The notes: generated by a model not told the origin, from the letters alone. DNA of 64,000 bases from Fastidiosipila sp964627125 (GCA_964627125.1 CAZVJQ010000001.1:1-64000), one strand, 5' to 3'. Counted from the first letter of the stretch, positions 35,068-44,775 are shown. Translations and numbers: made by a program.

Positions 35068-35415
35068 ATGCTTTGTAACAATTGCGGAAGAGAAAACGAT
35101 AAAGACAGAAATGTTTGTATTCACTGCGGGAATTTTATTAGTAAAAACACTAAACGTAGAAATACAAATCCTGAAGAGGCAAGAAAGAGACGAAATAGAA
35201 ACATCTGGCAGAGTGTTAAATCTTTCTTTATAGCTATTGCTATTATGATTGGATTTTTACTGATTGCTACTGTCATTGTTTTCTTCGTAAGTTATTTCTT
35301 GACAAGAAACATGGATTGGCCAACCCAAGAAGAATTAGATCAAGAAGCTGCTGAATGGGAAGATAGTGGTACAAGAAATAATGATAATGAGTTAGTTATT
35401 GAATTGGAAATTTAA
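35068..35415 (+). CDS. Small zinc-ribbon membrane protein
   Basis: 115 residues. An N-terminal zinc ribbon (CNNCG...CIHCG, about 3-21), a basic linker rich in Arg and Asn, one membrane span (about 50-75, FIAIAIMIGFLLIATVIVFFV) and a short acidic tail. Such zinc-ribbon/one-span proteins are common in Bacillota and mostly uncharacterised. The preceding AGCGGAGG gives a good ribosome binding site. Divergent from argS. Confidence 0.8.
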   Translation: MLCNNCGRENDKDRNVCIHCGNFISKNTKRRNTNPEEARKRRNRNIWQSVKSFFIAIAIMIGFLLIATVIVFFVSYFLTRNMDWPTQEELDQEAAEWEDSGTRNNDNELVIELEI

Positions 35416-35427
35416 TATTTTAACCGT

Positions 35428-35455
35428 AAAAAATGGGGCTAGTACGCTAGCCCCA
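35428..35455. terminator. Bidirectional terminator between the zinc-ribbon gene and glgA
   Basis: TGGGGCTAG pairs with CTAGCCCCA around four bases. The minus-strand T run (six T) is strong for glgA. The plus-strand tail TTATAT is weaker. Confidence 0.85.
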
Positions 35456-35478
35456 TTATATGTCTATAAATTTAATTA

Positions 35479-36936
35479 TTACCACCAGCTCAAAATCTCA
35501 TCATACATATCATTGTATTGTTTAGCTGAGCTGTCCCAGGAGAAGTCTCCATTCATTCCGTTTAGTACAATTTGCTTCCATTGCTCTTTATCATTTGCGT
35601 AGATGTTAATCGCATCTTTTGCCAAGAAGAGCATATCATGAGCATTAATGTTAGGGAATCTAAATCCATTCCCCTCTCCAGTTTCTGGGTTATATGGATG
35701 AACAGTATCTCTTAAACCACCAGTTTCTCTTACTAGAGGAACATTTCCATATCTCATTGAAATCATTTGAGATAAACCACATGGTTCATAAATTGATGGC
35801 ATTAAGAAAATGTCACCTGCTGCATACATCTCTCTAGATAGTTTTCCATCATACATAATGCATGACCTTAACTTATCATGGTTTCTTTGTTCTGCTAAAT
35901 AGAACTCGTGCTCATAATGAGGGTCACCAGTACCTAATAAGATTAACTGACAATCTTCTTGTAGTAATTCATCCACAATTCTGATAAGTAAATCTAAACC
36001 TTTTTGATCGACTAATCTAGAAATCATAGTTAATAAAGGAATATCTGGATTTACTTCTAGACCCATTGCTTCTTGTAGGGCAAGCTTGTTTTCGACTTTG
36101 TCCTCGAAGACCGTGTTAATGTCGTAGTTTTTAGCAATTGCCTTATCCGTAGCTGGGTCATATGAATCCATGTCAATTCCATTTAGAATTCCCCTTAACT
36201 TATAGTCGAAGGAGTTTAAGATACCATCTAGACCTTCACCGAAGAAAGGTGTTTTAATCTCTTGAGCATATGTAGGAGAAACTGTTGAGACTATGTCTGC
36301 ATAAACAATTCCCGCCTTCATGAAGTTAGCATCACCATTGTGCAATGCTCCCCACTCTGTCATATAGTCATGTGGCATGTCTAAGACATCTGAAACTGTA
36401 TCGTAACTATGTACACCTTGATACTTAAGATTATGTATGGTGTAAATAGTTTTTACGTTGTTGAACTTACCATGGTCTTGATAATGTGCCTTTAACAATG
36501 CTGGAATCATTCCTGCTTGCCAGTCATGAGCATGGATGAAATCAGGATAGAAATTCATTGGATAACCAACTGCTTCTAAAACTGCTCTTTGGAAGAAACT
36601 AAATCTTTCAATATCGAATGAATAGTCTGCATAAATATAGTCATGGTCAAAGTAGTATTCATTATCTATGAAATAGTAAGTTACTCCGTCATGAACCATC
36701 TTAAATAGACCACTATAGTTAGTTCTCCAACCCATCTTGATAGTGGACCAGCGAACAAACTCTAATTGATCTATGTACTTATCTTTTATAACCTTGTAGA
36801 GAGGTAAAATTACTCTACAGTCGTTACCGAGCGCATTCAACTTCTGAGGAAGAACACCTAAAACATCAGCTAGTCCTCCTGTCTTAACAAAAGGAACACA
36901 CTCAGATCCTACCATCAAAATTCTTTTATTTTCCAA
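35479..36936 (-). CDS. glgA: Glycogen synthase
   Basis: Transfers glucose from ADP-glucose to growing alpha-1,4-glucan. 485 residues, GT5 family with GT-B fold. The N-terminal ADP-glucose motif KTGGLADVLG (K18) and the C-terminal SIYEPCGLSQM with the catalytic glutamate are intact. The reading frame begins with TTG directly after the glgD stop codon, with GGGAG 11 bases upstream, so translation is coupled to glgD. Last gene of glgB-glgC-glgD-glgA. Confidence 0.96.
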   Translation of the reverse strand: MENKRILMVGSECVPFVKTGGLADVLGVLPQKLNALGNDCRVILPLYKVIKDKYIDQLEFVRWSTIKMGWRTNYSGLFKMVHDGVTYYFIDNEYYFDHDYIYADYSFDIERFSFFQRAVLEAVGYPMNFYPDFIHAHDWQAGMIPALLKAHYQDHGKFNNVKTIYTIHNLKYQGVHSYDTVSDVLDMPHDYMTEWGALHNGDANFMKAGIVYADIVSTVSPTYAQEIKTPFFGEGLDGILNSFDYKLRGILNGIDMDSYDPATDKAIAKNYDINTVFEDKVENKLALQEAMGLEVNPDIPLLTMISRLVDQKGLDLLIRIVDELLQEDCQLILLGTGDPHYEHEFYLAEQRNHDKLRSCIMYDGKLSREMYAAGDIFLMPSIYEPCGLSQMISMRYGNVPLVRETGGLRDTVHPYNPETGEGNGFRFPNINAHDMLFLAKDAINIYANDKEQWKQIVLNGMNGDFSWDSSAKQYNDMYDEILSWW

Positions 36937-38195
36937 TTAAATCACTGCTCCCTTACCGATTAAGACTGGATATTCTGGATCACCCTTAAGCTCGGTTCCA
37001 TCGGAGATTACACAATCTTTATCTAAGATAACGTGTGACAATTTAACATTCTTTCCGATTGTTGAACCTTGTCCAAGAATACTCTTCTCAATTTCACTAC
37101 CTTCACCAACAGTTACACTTCTAAAGACTACTGAATCCTTAACTCCACCATTAATTGCAGATCCATCTGAAATAACACTATTACTGACATCTACATCGCC
37201 TTTAACAAAAACAGGTGCCTCGTCTTTAACCTTTGTATATACAGGGTAGTCACTCCAGAAAATATCTGAATTGGTTTCATGATCTAATAAATCCATTGAT
37301 GCACTAAAGTAACTATTAANNNNNNNNNNNNNNNNNNNNNNNNNNNNNNNNNNNNNNNNNNNNNNNNNNNNNNNNNNNNNNNNNNNNNNNNNNNNNNNNN
37401 NNNNNNNNNNNNNNNNNNNTCTGAATTGGTTTCATGATCTAATAAATCCATTGATGCACTAAAGTAACTATTAACTGTATTAATTCTCAGAGCTGTTCCA
37501 TGATATTCAAAAGCAAATACATTTAAGTCAGTAGCTGCTTTAAGAATTAGGTCGATTGTCAAGCGTGGTAAACCTTTACTTATTGCAACTGACACCATTT
37601 CTTCAAGTAAATCTTTCTTCAACAGTACAACACCTAATGAGTTTGTTTTAATTTCATTTCTTGGTGGGTTGTAGAAGATTTCATTTACCTTGTCTTCATC
37701 ATTAATATCTAAAACCATGTTGTAGCCATCGTCAGCTAAATCATAGTTATATAGAATTGTAATATCTGCTTCTTTTTCCTTATGGAAATCGAACATTTCA
37801 CCATATACCATTGAGAATACATTATTAGATTCAGCTACTAAAATATATTCTCTATTGGTCATCTCTAAGAAGTCTAATACACCTCTTAAGTCATCACCTT
37901 CATCGTAGTAATTGTCACTTGCTAAGTATGGTGGCAATATGTGTAAACCTTGATGTCTTCTATCTAAGTCCCATGAGCTACCTGTACCCAAGTGGTCCAT
38001 TAATGACTTGTATTTATAACTTGTTGCAACCCCTACTCTACTAATTCCTGAGTTAACTAAGTTGGACAAAGCAAAGTCAATCAATCTATATCTACCAGCA
38101 AATGGAACTGCTGCAAAGGCTCTATGTCTAGTCAACTCACTAAGGTGTAAGTTTCTATCGTCTGCTAAAATTAATCCTGCTGCATTTAATAACAT
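36937..38195 (-). CDS. glgD: GlgD subunit of ADP-glucose pyrophosphorylase, interrupted by a scaffold gap
   Basis: Non-catalytic partner of GlgC in Firmicutes, boosting activity of the heteromer. The frame is broken by 100 Ns (37320-37419), and the 55 bp before the gap (37265-37319) are repeated exactly after it (37420-37474). Removing the gap and one copy deletes 155 bp and leaves 1104 bp, an intact frame of 367 residues, the normal GlgD size. The N-terminal nucleotidyltransferase part (AAGLILADDRNLHLSEL, PFAGRYRLIDFALSN) lacks the GGxGxRL loop of active enzymes, as usual for GlgD, and the C-terminal beta-helix is present. GGAGG precedes the ATG. Confidence 0.9.
37320..37419. other. 100-N scaffold gap with overlapping contig ends
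   Basis: Exactly 100 N, the conventional length for a gap of unknown size. The flanking 55-bp ends are identical, so the two contigs overlap and no sequence is missing. True coordinates to the right should be 155 lower. Confidence 0.95.
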
Positions 38196-38204
38196 TTCGG
38201 CCTC

Positions 38205-39467
38205 CTAATATTCTTCTCTACGTGTTCCGACAATTAGCTTGTCTTCATCACTTATTTCTTCTAGTTCTTCAATCATGATTCCACCAGGTAAAGTAACATC
38301 ACCTTTAACCACAATGTTAGATGCTACTACTGAAATATCATTTGTACATAACTTATTAGCGTATGGATGATCTGGATCACTTGCTCCACCAATCTTAGTA
38401 TTAGCTAATATTTCTGTGTTACTACCAACAATTACCTTATCTAGGACTGCACCACTTCTAACTATTGTATTAGGCATGATAACTGAATCTTTAACTACTG
38501 CACCTTCTTCAATTACTACAGAGTGAGAAAGAACTGAATGCTCTACTGAACCATAAATTCTACAACCATCTGTAAATAATGAATTTTTAACTACTGCATC
38601 TTCGCCTAAAACAGCAGCTGGTCTAACTGGGTTTCTTGAGTTAACTCTCCATGAAGCATCAATTAATTCAAGCTCTTCAGGTGAATCAATTAGATCCATA
38701 TTTCCATCCCAAAGTGCTTCAATTGTACCTACATCCTTCCAGTAACCTTGGAAGTTATAAGCATATAAATCATCGCCAGCATCTATAAATTTAGGAATAA
38801 TATTTTTACCAAAGTCATGTGAAGATTCTTTATCAGCATTATCACTAATTAAAGCTTCTCTTAATTTAGACCATGTGAAAATATAAATACCCATTGATGC
38901 TAAGTTAGATTCAGGTTCTGCAGGTTTTTCTTGGAACTCAACAATGCGGTTTTCATCATCAACACTCATAAGACCAAATCTAGATGCATCTTCCCAAGGA
39001 ACTTCAATAACAGCAATTGTTCCATCCGCTTCATTATCTAAGTGGAACTGAAGCATCTTGGCATAATTCATCTTGTAAATGTGGTCACCTGAAAGAATAA
39101 GGACATATTCAGGTTCGAATTTATCGATAAAACCAATATTTTGATAAACAGCATTAGCAGTGTTTGTGTACCAGTCACTACTTTCTACGTTTTCGTAAGG
39201 CGGCAAAATAAATGCACCACCATTAGTTCTATCCAAATCCCATGGATGTCCATTACCAACATATGTGTTCAATTCTAGCGGCTCATACTGCGATAAGACA
39301 CCAACCGTATCTATTTCAGAATTTGCAACATTACTTAGTGCAAAGTCTATTATCCTATACCTTGAACCGAATGGTACAGCTGGTTTAGCAACACTCTTGG
39401 TCAAAGTACCTAGCCTAGATCCTCGTCCACCTGCAAGGATCATTGCGATCATATTTTTTTTTGCCAT
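38205..39467 (-). CDS. glgC: ADP-glucose pyrophosphorylase, catalytic subunit
   Basis: Makes ADP-glucose from ATP and glucose 1-phosphate, the committed step of glycogen synthesis. 420 residues. Nucleotide loop MILAGGRGSRLGTLT, then KPAVPFGSRYRIIDF, the catalytic-aspartate segment LILSGDHIYKMNY, the sugar-phosphate segment VEFQEKPAEP, and a C-terminal left-handed beta-helix. All catalytic elements look intact, unlike GlgD. AGGAGG lies five bases upstream of the ATG. It sits between glgB and glgD with gaps of 61 and 9 bp. Confidence 0.97.
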   Translation of the reverse strand: MAKKNMIAMILAGGRGSRLGTLTKSVAKPAVPFGSRYRIIDFALSNVANSEIDTVGVLSQYEPLELNTYVGNGHPWDLDRTNGGAFILPPYENVESSDWYTNTANAVYQNIGFIDKFEPEYVLILSGDHIYKMNYAKMLQFHLDNEADGTIAVIEVPWEDASRFGLMSVDDENRIVEFQEKPAEPESNLASMGIYIFTWSKLREALISDNADKESSHDFGKNIIPKFIDAGDDLYAYNFQGYWKDVGTIEALWDGNMDLIDSPEELELIDASWRVNSRNPVRPAAVLGEDAVVKNSLFTDGCRIYGSVEHSVLSHSVVIEEGAVVKDSVIMPNTIVRSGAVLDKVIVGSNTEILANTKIGGASDPDHPYANKLCTNDISVVASNIVVKGDVTLPGGIMIEELEEISDEDKLIVGTRREEY

Positions 39468-39528
39468 CTTGCCCTCCTTTATTTTGGCTATATTCGAATA
39501 CTATTTAGTTAAGCTAACATCTGTACTT

Positions 39529-41631
39529 TTAATCTAGAACAAATCCTTCATCTGCTGCCTTATTAAATGGGTTAAACCCTTCTGGATAGGGATGTTCTGG
39601 GTCTGGCCAAGCATCTTTAGGTGCTTCGCTAGGGTCTTTTGCAATAAATTTCAAAATAATACCTGCTAAAGGAGGTAAATTAATTTTGATTGATTGTTTG
39701 TGTGATTTGAATGAAATATCGCGTGAATACACAATATCTCCTATTTCTGATTTATTAGAGTTACTTATAGATTCATTATTTACATAATCATCTACTTCCC
39801 AACCATAAAGGGCATCACCATAAATGTGATTGTCAGGATGTAAGTTAGTTGTTCTTGTATCTTTGAAAATATCGTAATCAGAACCACCCCAAGCAGAATT
39901 ATCTGAGTTTAAAACTACTTGATAAGCTCCTCTTCTTGGAACTGGTATCTTGAAACCATCTTTAGGATCAGGAGACATATTAAAGGAGCAAACTAGAATG
40001 TTTCCGTCCTTATCTTTTCTTACCCAAGAGTATGTAGAATTTTTCGAGTCATCGGTTATTAACCAGGTAAATCCATCCCAGGACCTATCAATTTCCCATA
40101 GCTCTTTATTATCTTTATATAAGTGATTGACTGTGCTCATATAATTCTTAAAGAGATTATGCATGTCATAATCCAGTAAGAACCATTGAATAGAACTAGA
40201 TAAATCCCATTCAACAAATTGAGCTATTTCACCGCCCATAAACATTAACTTAGCTCCAGGGTGTGCGATAGTGTATAAATGCATTAATCTTAATGATGAG
40301 AATTGTCTCCAGTAATCTCCTGGCATCTTACTGATAAGTGATTTTCTGCCTGGCATAACCAAGCTATGGTGTAATGCTAAAATATGACGTTCTTGGAAGT
40401 TATACATCATTGGATAATTGAGCTTATTATAATTGTCTTCCCTATTATCATAGTCTGTTGAGAAATATTCCAGAGTATTAGTTGCCCAAGTTTTATCCCA
40501 TTTGAAATCAAAACCTAATCCTCCATTATCTAAAGATTCAGTAATTTTCTTATAATTACTATCATCTTCAGCAATAGTTACTATTCCTGTAAATTCATTG
40601 TCTATCAAACTATTTAATTCTTTAATAAAATCTAATGCATATTGATTTACTTGACTATTGTTGAATCTATTTCTTACTTTATTATTAGAGAAATTCTGAT
40701 AAATCATATTATCGATATCGTTTACTCTAATACCATCAGCATGGTATTCAGATATCCAATAATATGCGCTAGATAGTAAGAATGATCTAATCTCTTCTTT
40801 CTTAAAATTAAATGCTAAAGATCTACCTTCTTGAATGAATTCACTATCTGCAATTTCATACAATAAGCTACCGTCAAAATATTTTAATCCATGGTCATTT
40901 TTAGGGAAATAAGATGCAACCCAATCGAAGATAACTCTAATACCTAGTCCATGCATATGATTGACGAAATATTTTAAATCTTCTGGATTGCCATATCTGG
41001 CTGTTGGTGCAAAGAAATTAGTAATCTGATAACCATGAGAAACATCATCGAAATGTCCCATTACAGGCATAATTTCAACTGCTGTATATCCCAACTCTAA
41101 TATATAATCACCGAGTTCATCAGCTATTTGTCTGTAGTTATAGAAAGAGCCATCATCATTTCTGCACCATGATCCAAAATGCAATTCATAAATATTAATT
41201 GGGACATTAGAATAATCAACTTCACTATTATTCCAAAATTCTTCATCAGTCCATTGGAATTCTTCATCATCTACTAAAATGGAAGCATCATGAGGTCTTA
41301 ACTCTGCAGCTCTAGCATAAGGGTCAGCCTTATATCTATATTCGCCATCTGCACCTTTAATAAAGTATTTGTAACAATCTCCAGCTTGAGCATTCTCTAC
41401 AAACACAATCCATATTCCAGTTTCTTCATTTAATTCAAGGTGATGTGCTTCAGGATTCCATTGGTTAAAGTCCCCAACGACAGATACAGACTGGGCCTTA
41501 GGTGCCCATAGAAAAAAACGATAGCCATCAACATCGTCAATACGATGTTTGTGAGATCCTAGAATATCATGAGATCTATTACTATCTAATTTATTGATTT
41601 CATCCAATAAATGCTTCATTCTTCTCTCCAT
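39529..41631 (-). CDS. glgB: Glycogen branching enzyme homologue, probably catalytically altered
   Basis: 700 residues with the layout of GlgB: CBM48 at about 30-115 (FFLWAPKAQSVSVVGDFNQW), GH13 barrel at about 145-480 (YELHFGSW, MPVMGHFDD, GFDFKWDKTW, MPGDYWRQFSSLR, FMGGEIAQ) and the C-terminal beta domain. Aligned with E. coli GlgB, the nucleophile in RVDAV is Asn (N304, IRVNDID), the general acid is kept (E355, IAEDD), and the SHDE transition-state Asp is Ser (S423, LHHSL). The region I histidine of WVPGHFP is also gone (WVASYFP). It may be inactive or regulatory. First gene of the glycogen operon. Confidence 0.85.
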   Translation of the reverse strand: MERRMKHLLDEINKLDSNRSHDILGSHKHRIDDVDGYRFFLWAPKAQSVSVVGDFNQWNPEAHHLELNEETGIWIVFVENAQAGDCYKYFIKGADGEYRYKADPYARAAELRPHDASILVDDEEFQWTDEEFWNNSEVDYSNVPINIYELHFGSWCRNDDGSFYNYRQIADELGDYILELGYTAVEIMPVMGHFDDVSHGYQITNFFAPTARYGNPEDLKYFVNHMHGLGIRVIFDWVASYFPKNDHGLKYFDGSLLYEIADSEFIQEGRSLAFNFKKEEIRSFLLSSAYYWISEYHADGIRVNDIDNMIYQNFSNNKVRNRFNNSQVNQYALDFIKELNSLIDNEFTGIVTIAEDDSNYKKITESLDNGGLGFDFKWDKTWATNTLEYFSTDYDNREDNYNKLNYPMMYNFQERHILALHHSLVMPGRKSLISKMPGDYWRQFSSLRLMHLYTIAHPGAKLMFMGGEIAQFVEWDLSSSIQWFLLDYDMHNLFKNYMSTVNHLYKDNKELWEIDRSWDGFTWLITDDSKNSTYSWVRKDKDGNILVCSFNMSPDPKDGFKIPVPRRGAYQVVLNSDNSAWGGSDYDIFKDTRTTNLHPDNHIYGDALYGWEVDDYVNNESISNSNKSEIGDIVYSRDISFKSHKQSIKINLPPLAGIILKFIAKDPSEAPKDAWPDPEHPYPEGFNPFNKAADEGFVLD

Positions 41632-41827
41632 ATCTACATAATAATATTATACATAAGAATAAAAGACTTTCATTAAACTTTAGTTAATTTGACAAAACTT
41701 AATAACAATATATTTCATTCAATATTTATATTTTACATCAATTTTTAATAGCTTTATTTGTTTAAAATCTTATATATATTGTGATGCTAAATTACCATTA
41801 ATTCAATATGCAAAAATTATTACAGGC

Positions 41828-41857
41828 AAAAATATAGCATAAGATTTCTCTTACGCT
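41828..41857 (-). terminator. Terminator of the 152-residue protein gene
   Basis: On the minus strand AGCGTAAG pairs with CTTATGCT (one G-T pair), followed by ATATTTTTG. Confidence 0.6.
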
Positions 41858-41894
41858 ATTCAATAGATTATTTAATTATTCAAAAAATATAAAA

Positions 41895-42353
41895 TTAATA
41901 TGCATTCAATACTTTATCTCTTAAGTTTGACCATGCTTCATCGTGATCAGCAGTTAAGTTATCTTCCAATGTACCATCTTCGTATGCAGTAGCTGCTGGA
42001 ACTTGTTCATCTATATCGTATAAATTGTCTGTGTAGTAATAGTTCTCGCTGTCAACGGAAACTTCATCTAATTTACTGAAATCAGCTAAACTCATATTTC
42101 TAATCAATTCTACTTTATCTAGATATTCATTACTTGACCAAGTTCTTTGGAATACATAATCTTCATTATTATTAACTAAATCATATGCAACAATTACCTC
42201 TTCTGTATTTTGTGCATCTTCAGATAGTTTATTTTTGAAATAGTTTCTAGCTTCAAGTATTGCTTCTTTCTTATCACTAAATTCTTTCCAAATTCCTAAA
42301 CCATCTCCACCTAAATCTTTTCCATCTACAATTACTAAATATTCTTTACTCAT
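41895..42353 (-). CDS. Acidic protein of unknown function
   Basis: 152 residues, strongly acidic, rich in Asp, Glu, Asn and Tyr, without membrane span or cysteine motif. The N-terminus (YLVIVDGKDLGGDGLG) and a later VIVAYDL suggest a small beta-containing fold. No family recognised. AGGAGG nine bases upstream supports the ATG. It lies alone between the glycogen operon and tRNA-Pro, with its own terminator, so it should be a separate unit. Confidence 0.78.
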   Translation of the reverse strand: MSKEYLVIVDGKDLGGDGLGIWKEFSDKKEAILEARNYFKNKLSEDAQNTEEVIVAYDLVNNNEDYVFQRTWSSNEYLDKVELIRNMSLADFSKLDEVSVDSENYYYTDNLYDIDEQVPAATAYEDGTLEDNLTADHDEAWSNLRDKVLNAY

Positions 42354-42576
42354 ATCTTTTCCCTCCTAGTTTTAGTCAATATGTGATTTGTTCTGAGTGA
42401 AAATACTACAGTAAAAAATTTATGAAAATAAAAGCTAAGTTTGAACATAGGAAAAACAAGTGATGGATATGTGAATTTATTTTTGCATCAATTTTTGATA
42501 CCAATTTTGATACCAATTTAATGCAACTTTTTGGGGACATTTCATAATTTCGGTGAATCTTATAAAAACTCAAGCA

Positions 42577-42622
42577 AAAGAAAAAGCTCCGAAAGGCTTG
42601 TAACTAAGCACTTCAGGAGCTT
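42577..42622 (-). terminator. tRNA-Pro terminator
   Basis: On the minus strand AAGCTCC-GAAG pairs with CTTTC-GGAGCTT, followed by a T run. It begins about ten bases after the CCA end of the tRNA. Confidence 0.75.
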
Positions 42623-42630
42623 CTATCGCA

Positions 42631-42706
42631 TGGTCGGGGTGACAGGACTTGAACCTGCGACCCCCTGTTCCCAAAACAGGTGCGCTACCAACTGCGCCAC
42701 ACCCCG
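42631..42706 (-). tRNA. tRNA-Pro(UGG)
   Basis: A 76-nt cloverleaf on the minus strand. The acceptor stem is CGGGGTG/CACCCCG with discriminator A and encoded CCA. The anticodon stem CCTGT/ACAGG encloses TTTGGGA, giving anticodon UGG. The T arm has GGTTCAAGTCC. A plus-strand frame that runs through it is spurious. Confidence 0.97.
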
Positions 42707-42947
42707 GAGGTCTAATTGCTGTAAACAGCTAATCGATTGTATCAAATCAATTTATAAAAATCAAATAGATTATTAAATAATTTAATAATTATTTTCTTTA
42801 GGAAAAATACTTAGAAATTACTAGAGTTTTTCTTCAAGTAAAAGATACTTTATACCAACTTAAAACAAAAATCAATAGCTTTAAATAGTTTAAATTCAAA
42901 ATCTCGAAGGCACAGTTTCTACTAAGCAACTTCAGATATACAAGCAA

Positions 42948-43541
42948 CTATATAAGTTCATTCGTAGCAACAAAATTTGCTCTAGCACTTTTACATAAAG
43001 GGCAAATCTCAGGTGCCTGCACACTCTTATGAACATAATTACATTTTAAACATAACCAACTAATAGCTACTTCATTAGTAAACATTGTATTGTTTTCTAA
43101 GGCTATAAGTGCCTTCTCAAGTCTCTCTAATTCAGTTAATTCAACTGTCGCTAACTTAGTAAATAATCTAGATACATCACTATTCTCAGCATCTCTAGCA
43201 TCATTTATGTAGTCTTGGAAGTCTCTTAGATTATTTTTCTTTTGCTTAACTAAGGAACTTATATTTTCATATGTGCTATCTATCTGAATATTAATGTTGA
43301 CATTTGTTGAAACAGTCTTTGCCTCGTCATCGCCATTACTTAAAATATTGTTCAATGCCTCAAATAAAATTTCTGCATGTTGCTGTGAACTAGAACTAAG
43401 TCCAAGTAGAAGACGATTTAAATACTCATATCCTGATTTTCTTGCCTGATTAGCATATTGCGTTGATGCACTAGCACTTTGGCATTTAAGTACATAAGAT
43501 TTTGCTAGATCATTAATGATTCTATTTTCTAAACTATTCAC
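42948..43541 (-). CDS. Degenerate rubrerythrin-like protein with intact rubredoxin domain
   Basis: 197 residues from GTG 43541, chosen because GAGG lies seven bases upstream; an upstream TTG (43598) has no leader. The N-terminal part follows the rubrerythrin four-helix pattern (QYANQARKSGYEYL, QQHAEILFEALN, TKLATVELTELERL), and the C-terminus is rubredoxin-like (CLKC at 164-167, APEICPLC with C180 and C183). Typical di-iron ligands appear replaced: Lys for the first-helix Glu, Ser for Glu in the E-x-x-H before H55, and Glu for the second His. It may bind a different metal centre or act in electron transfer through the rubredoxin site alone. Confidence 0.7.
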   Translation of the reverse strand: MNSLENRIINDLAKSYVLKCQSASASTQYANQARKSGYEYLNRLLLGLSSSSQQHAEILFEALNNILSNGDDEAKTVSTNVNINIQIDSTYENISSLVKQKKNNLRDFQDYINDARDAENSDVSRLFTKLATVELTELERLEKALIALENNTMFTNEVAISWLCLKCNYVHKSVQAPEICPLCKSARANFVATNELI

Positions 43542-43757
43542 TTTAAACCTCACTTGGTTATTTCTAAATATCTTGAAGTATTTATATGCTTCGGACAAAG
43601 CATAATATACATAATTATATAAAACTCATTGAATTTTGTAGATTGCTGAGTTACCAAAACTAAGTATAGTCCTATTGTTGTAGAATATATACAAGAAATA
43701 ATTATTATAGAAAATGTATAAAATTCATTTTTATTTTATTTCAATTTATTCTTGCCG

Positions 43758-43769
43758 TTTATCGATAAA
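43758..43769. promoter_or_regulatory. Palindrome upstream of the mevalonate operon
   Basis: TTTATCGATAAA, a perfect 12-bp palindrome, lies 50-61 bp before the mvk ATG and 18 bp before a TATAAT (43788-43793). It is a candidate operator. Evidence is positional only. Confidence 0.3.
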
Positions 43770-43818
43770 TCGTATAAACTATGAGTCTATAATACTAAGA
43801 TAAAGAAAAGGGAAAATT

Positions 43819-44775
43819 ATGAAGACTGCTCATGGCTCAGCTCATGCAAAACTTATATTAATAGGAGAACACAGTGTTGTCTACGATAAATTATCTGTAG
43901 GCATTCCTTTTGTGGCTGTGAGTATCGAGGCAAGCCTCACTGAAAACAATAAAGATGCTAGCTATGTTCAGAGCTCTTTATATACAGGACCATTAGTAGA
44001 AACTAATGAATACACTGAGCATATATATGTTTTACTAGAACAAATTCAAAAAGATAATAATTTAGAGAATACAAATTTTGACTTAAGTTTTACAAGCACT
44101 ATTCCTGAAGAGCGAGGTCTTGGGAGTTCTGCAGCTCTTGCAGTTGCTATTGTTAGAGCTTTCGAGAGTTATCTTGGATACAAATTCGATGAAGATAAAT
44201 TCCTTTCCTACGTTGATTCATCTGAAAAAATTATCCACAGTAACCCAAGCGGCCTTGATGCTAGACTAATTTACCTTGAACAGCCTCTTCTTTATCAAAA
44301 ATCTAAAGAAATTCAAGCCTTCTATTTTGACACTCCCTATCATTTAGTAGTAGTTGATACAGGCATTACAGGTCATACTAAAGAAGCTGTAAATGACGTT
44401 AGAAAGAATTATGACAGCCACTTCCCTGCTAGAGCTAATGCAACTGCAAAAACCATAGACAAAATGGATTCCCTTGCTAGAGACTTTTATAAGTTATTAG
44501 AAAATGATCATACTGATTTTAATGCTTTGGCAAAAGTGATAAACGATTCCCATGACCAACTAAGAACTTTACAAGTTTCTAGTCCTGAGCAAGACTATGG
44601 GATTGCTTTTGCCTTAGAACATGGAGCAGCTGCAGGCAAATTAACTGGCGGTGGACGTGGAGGATGCTTCTACTTATTAGTTGAAACTAAAGAAGAAGCA
44701 GATAATTTAAGAGACTTAATCTTAGAAAATAATCTAGGAGTAGCTGCTTGGACAATAAGATTGACTAGTATTTAA
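43819..44775 (+). CDS. mvk: Mevalonate kinase
   Basis: Phosphorylates mevalonate, first of the three kinase/decarboxylase steps of the lower mevalonate pathway. 318 residues, GHMP family. Motif 1 is AHAKLILIGEHSVVYD, the ATP loop is PEERGLGSSAALAVAIV, and the C-terminal motif is KLTGGGRGGCFYLL. The substrate-binding SNPSGLDAR segment is present. First gene of mvk-mvaD-pmk-fni, with an AAGGGAAA ribosome binding site. HMG-CoA synthase and reductase are not in the window. Confidence 0.96.
   Translation: MKTAHGSAHAKLILIGEHSVVYDKLSVGIPFVAVSIEASLTENNKDASYVQSSLYTGPLVETNEYTEHIYVLLEQIQKDNNLENTNFDLSFTSTIPEERGLGSSAALAVAIVRAFESYLGYKFDEDKFLSYVDSSEKIIHSNPSGLDARLIYLEQPLLYQKSKEIQAFYFDTPYHLVVVDTGITGHTKEAVNDVRKNYDSHFPARANATAKTIDKMDSLARDFYKLLENDHTDFNALAKVINDSHDQLRTLQVSSPEQDYGIAFALEHGAAAGKLTGGGRGGCFYLLVETKEEADNLRDLILENNLGVAAWTIRLTSI

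Noticed and set aside
36937..37296. Separate truncated gene with beta-helix repeats
   Set aside because: It is the C-terminal third of glgD, cut off only by the assembly gap.
42490..42520. Tandem TTTTGATACCAA repeat near tRNA-Pro as a phage attachment site
   Set aside because: Short A/T-rich repeat outside the tRNA, no integrase or prophage genes adjacent.
42531..42776. Plus-strand reading frame of 81 codons over the tRNA
   Set aside because: Its peptide (GVTGLEPATPCSQNRCAT) is the well-known false translation of the antisense of tRNA-Pro.
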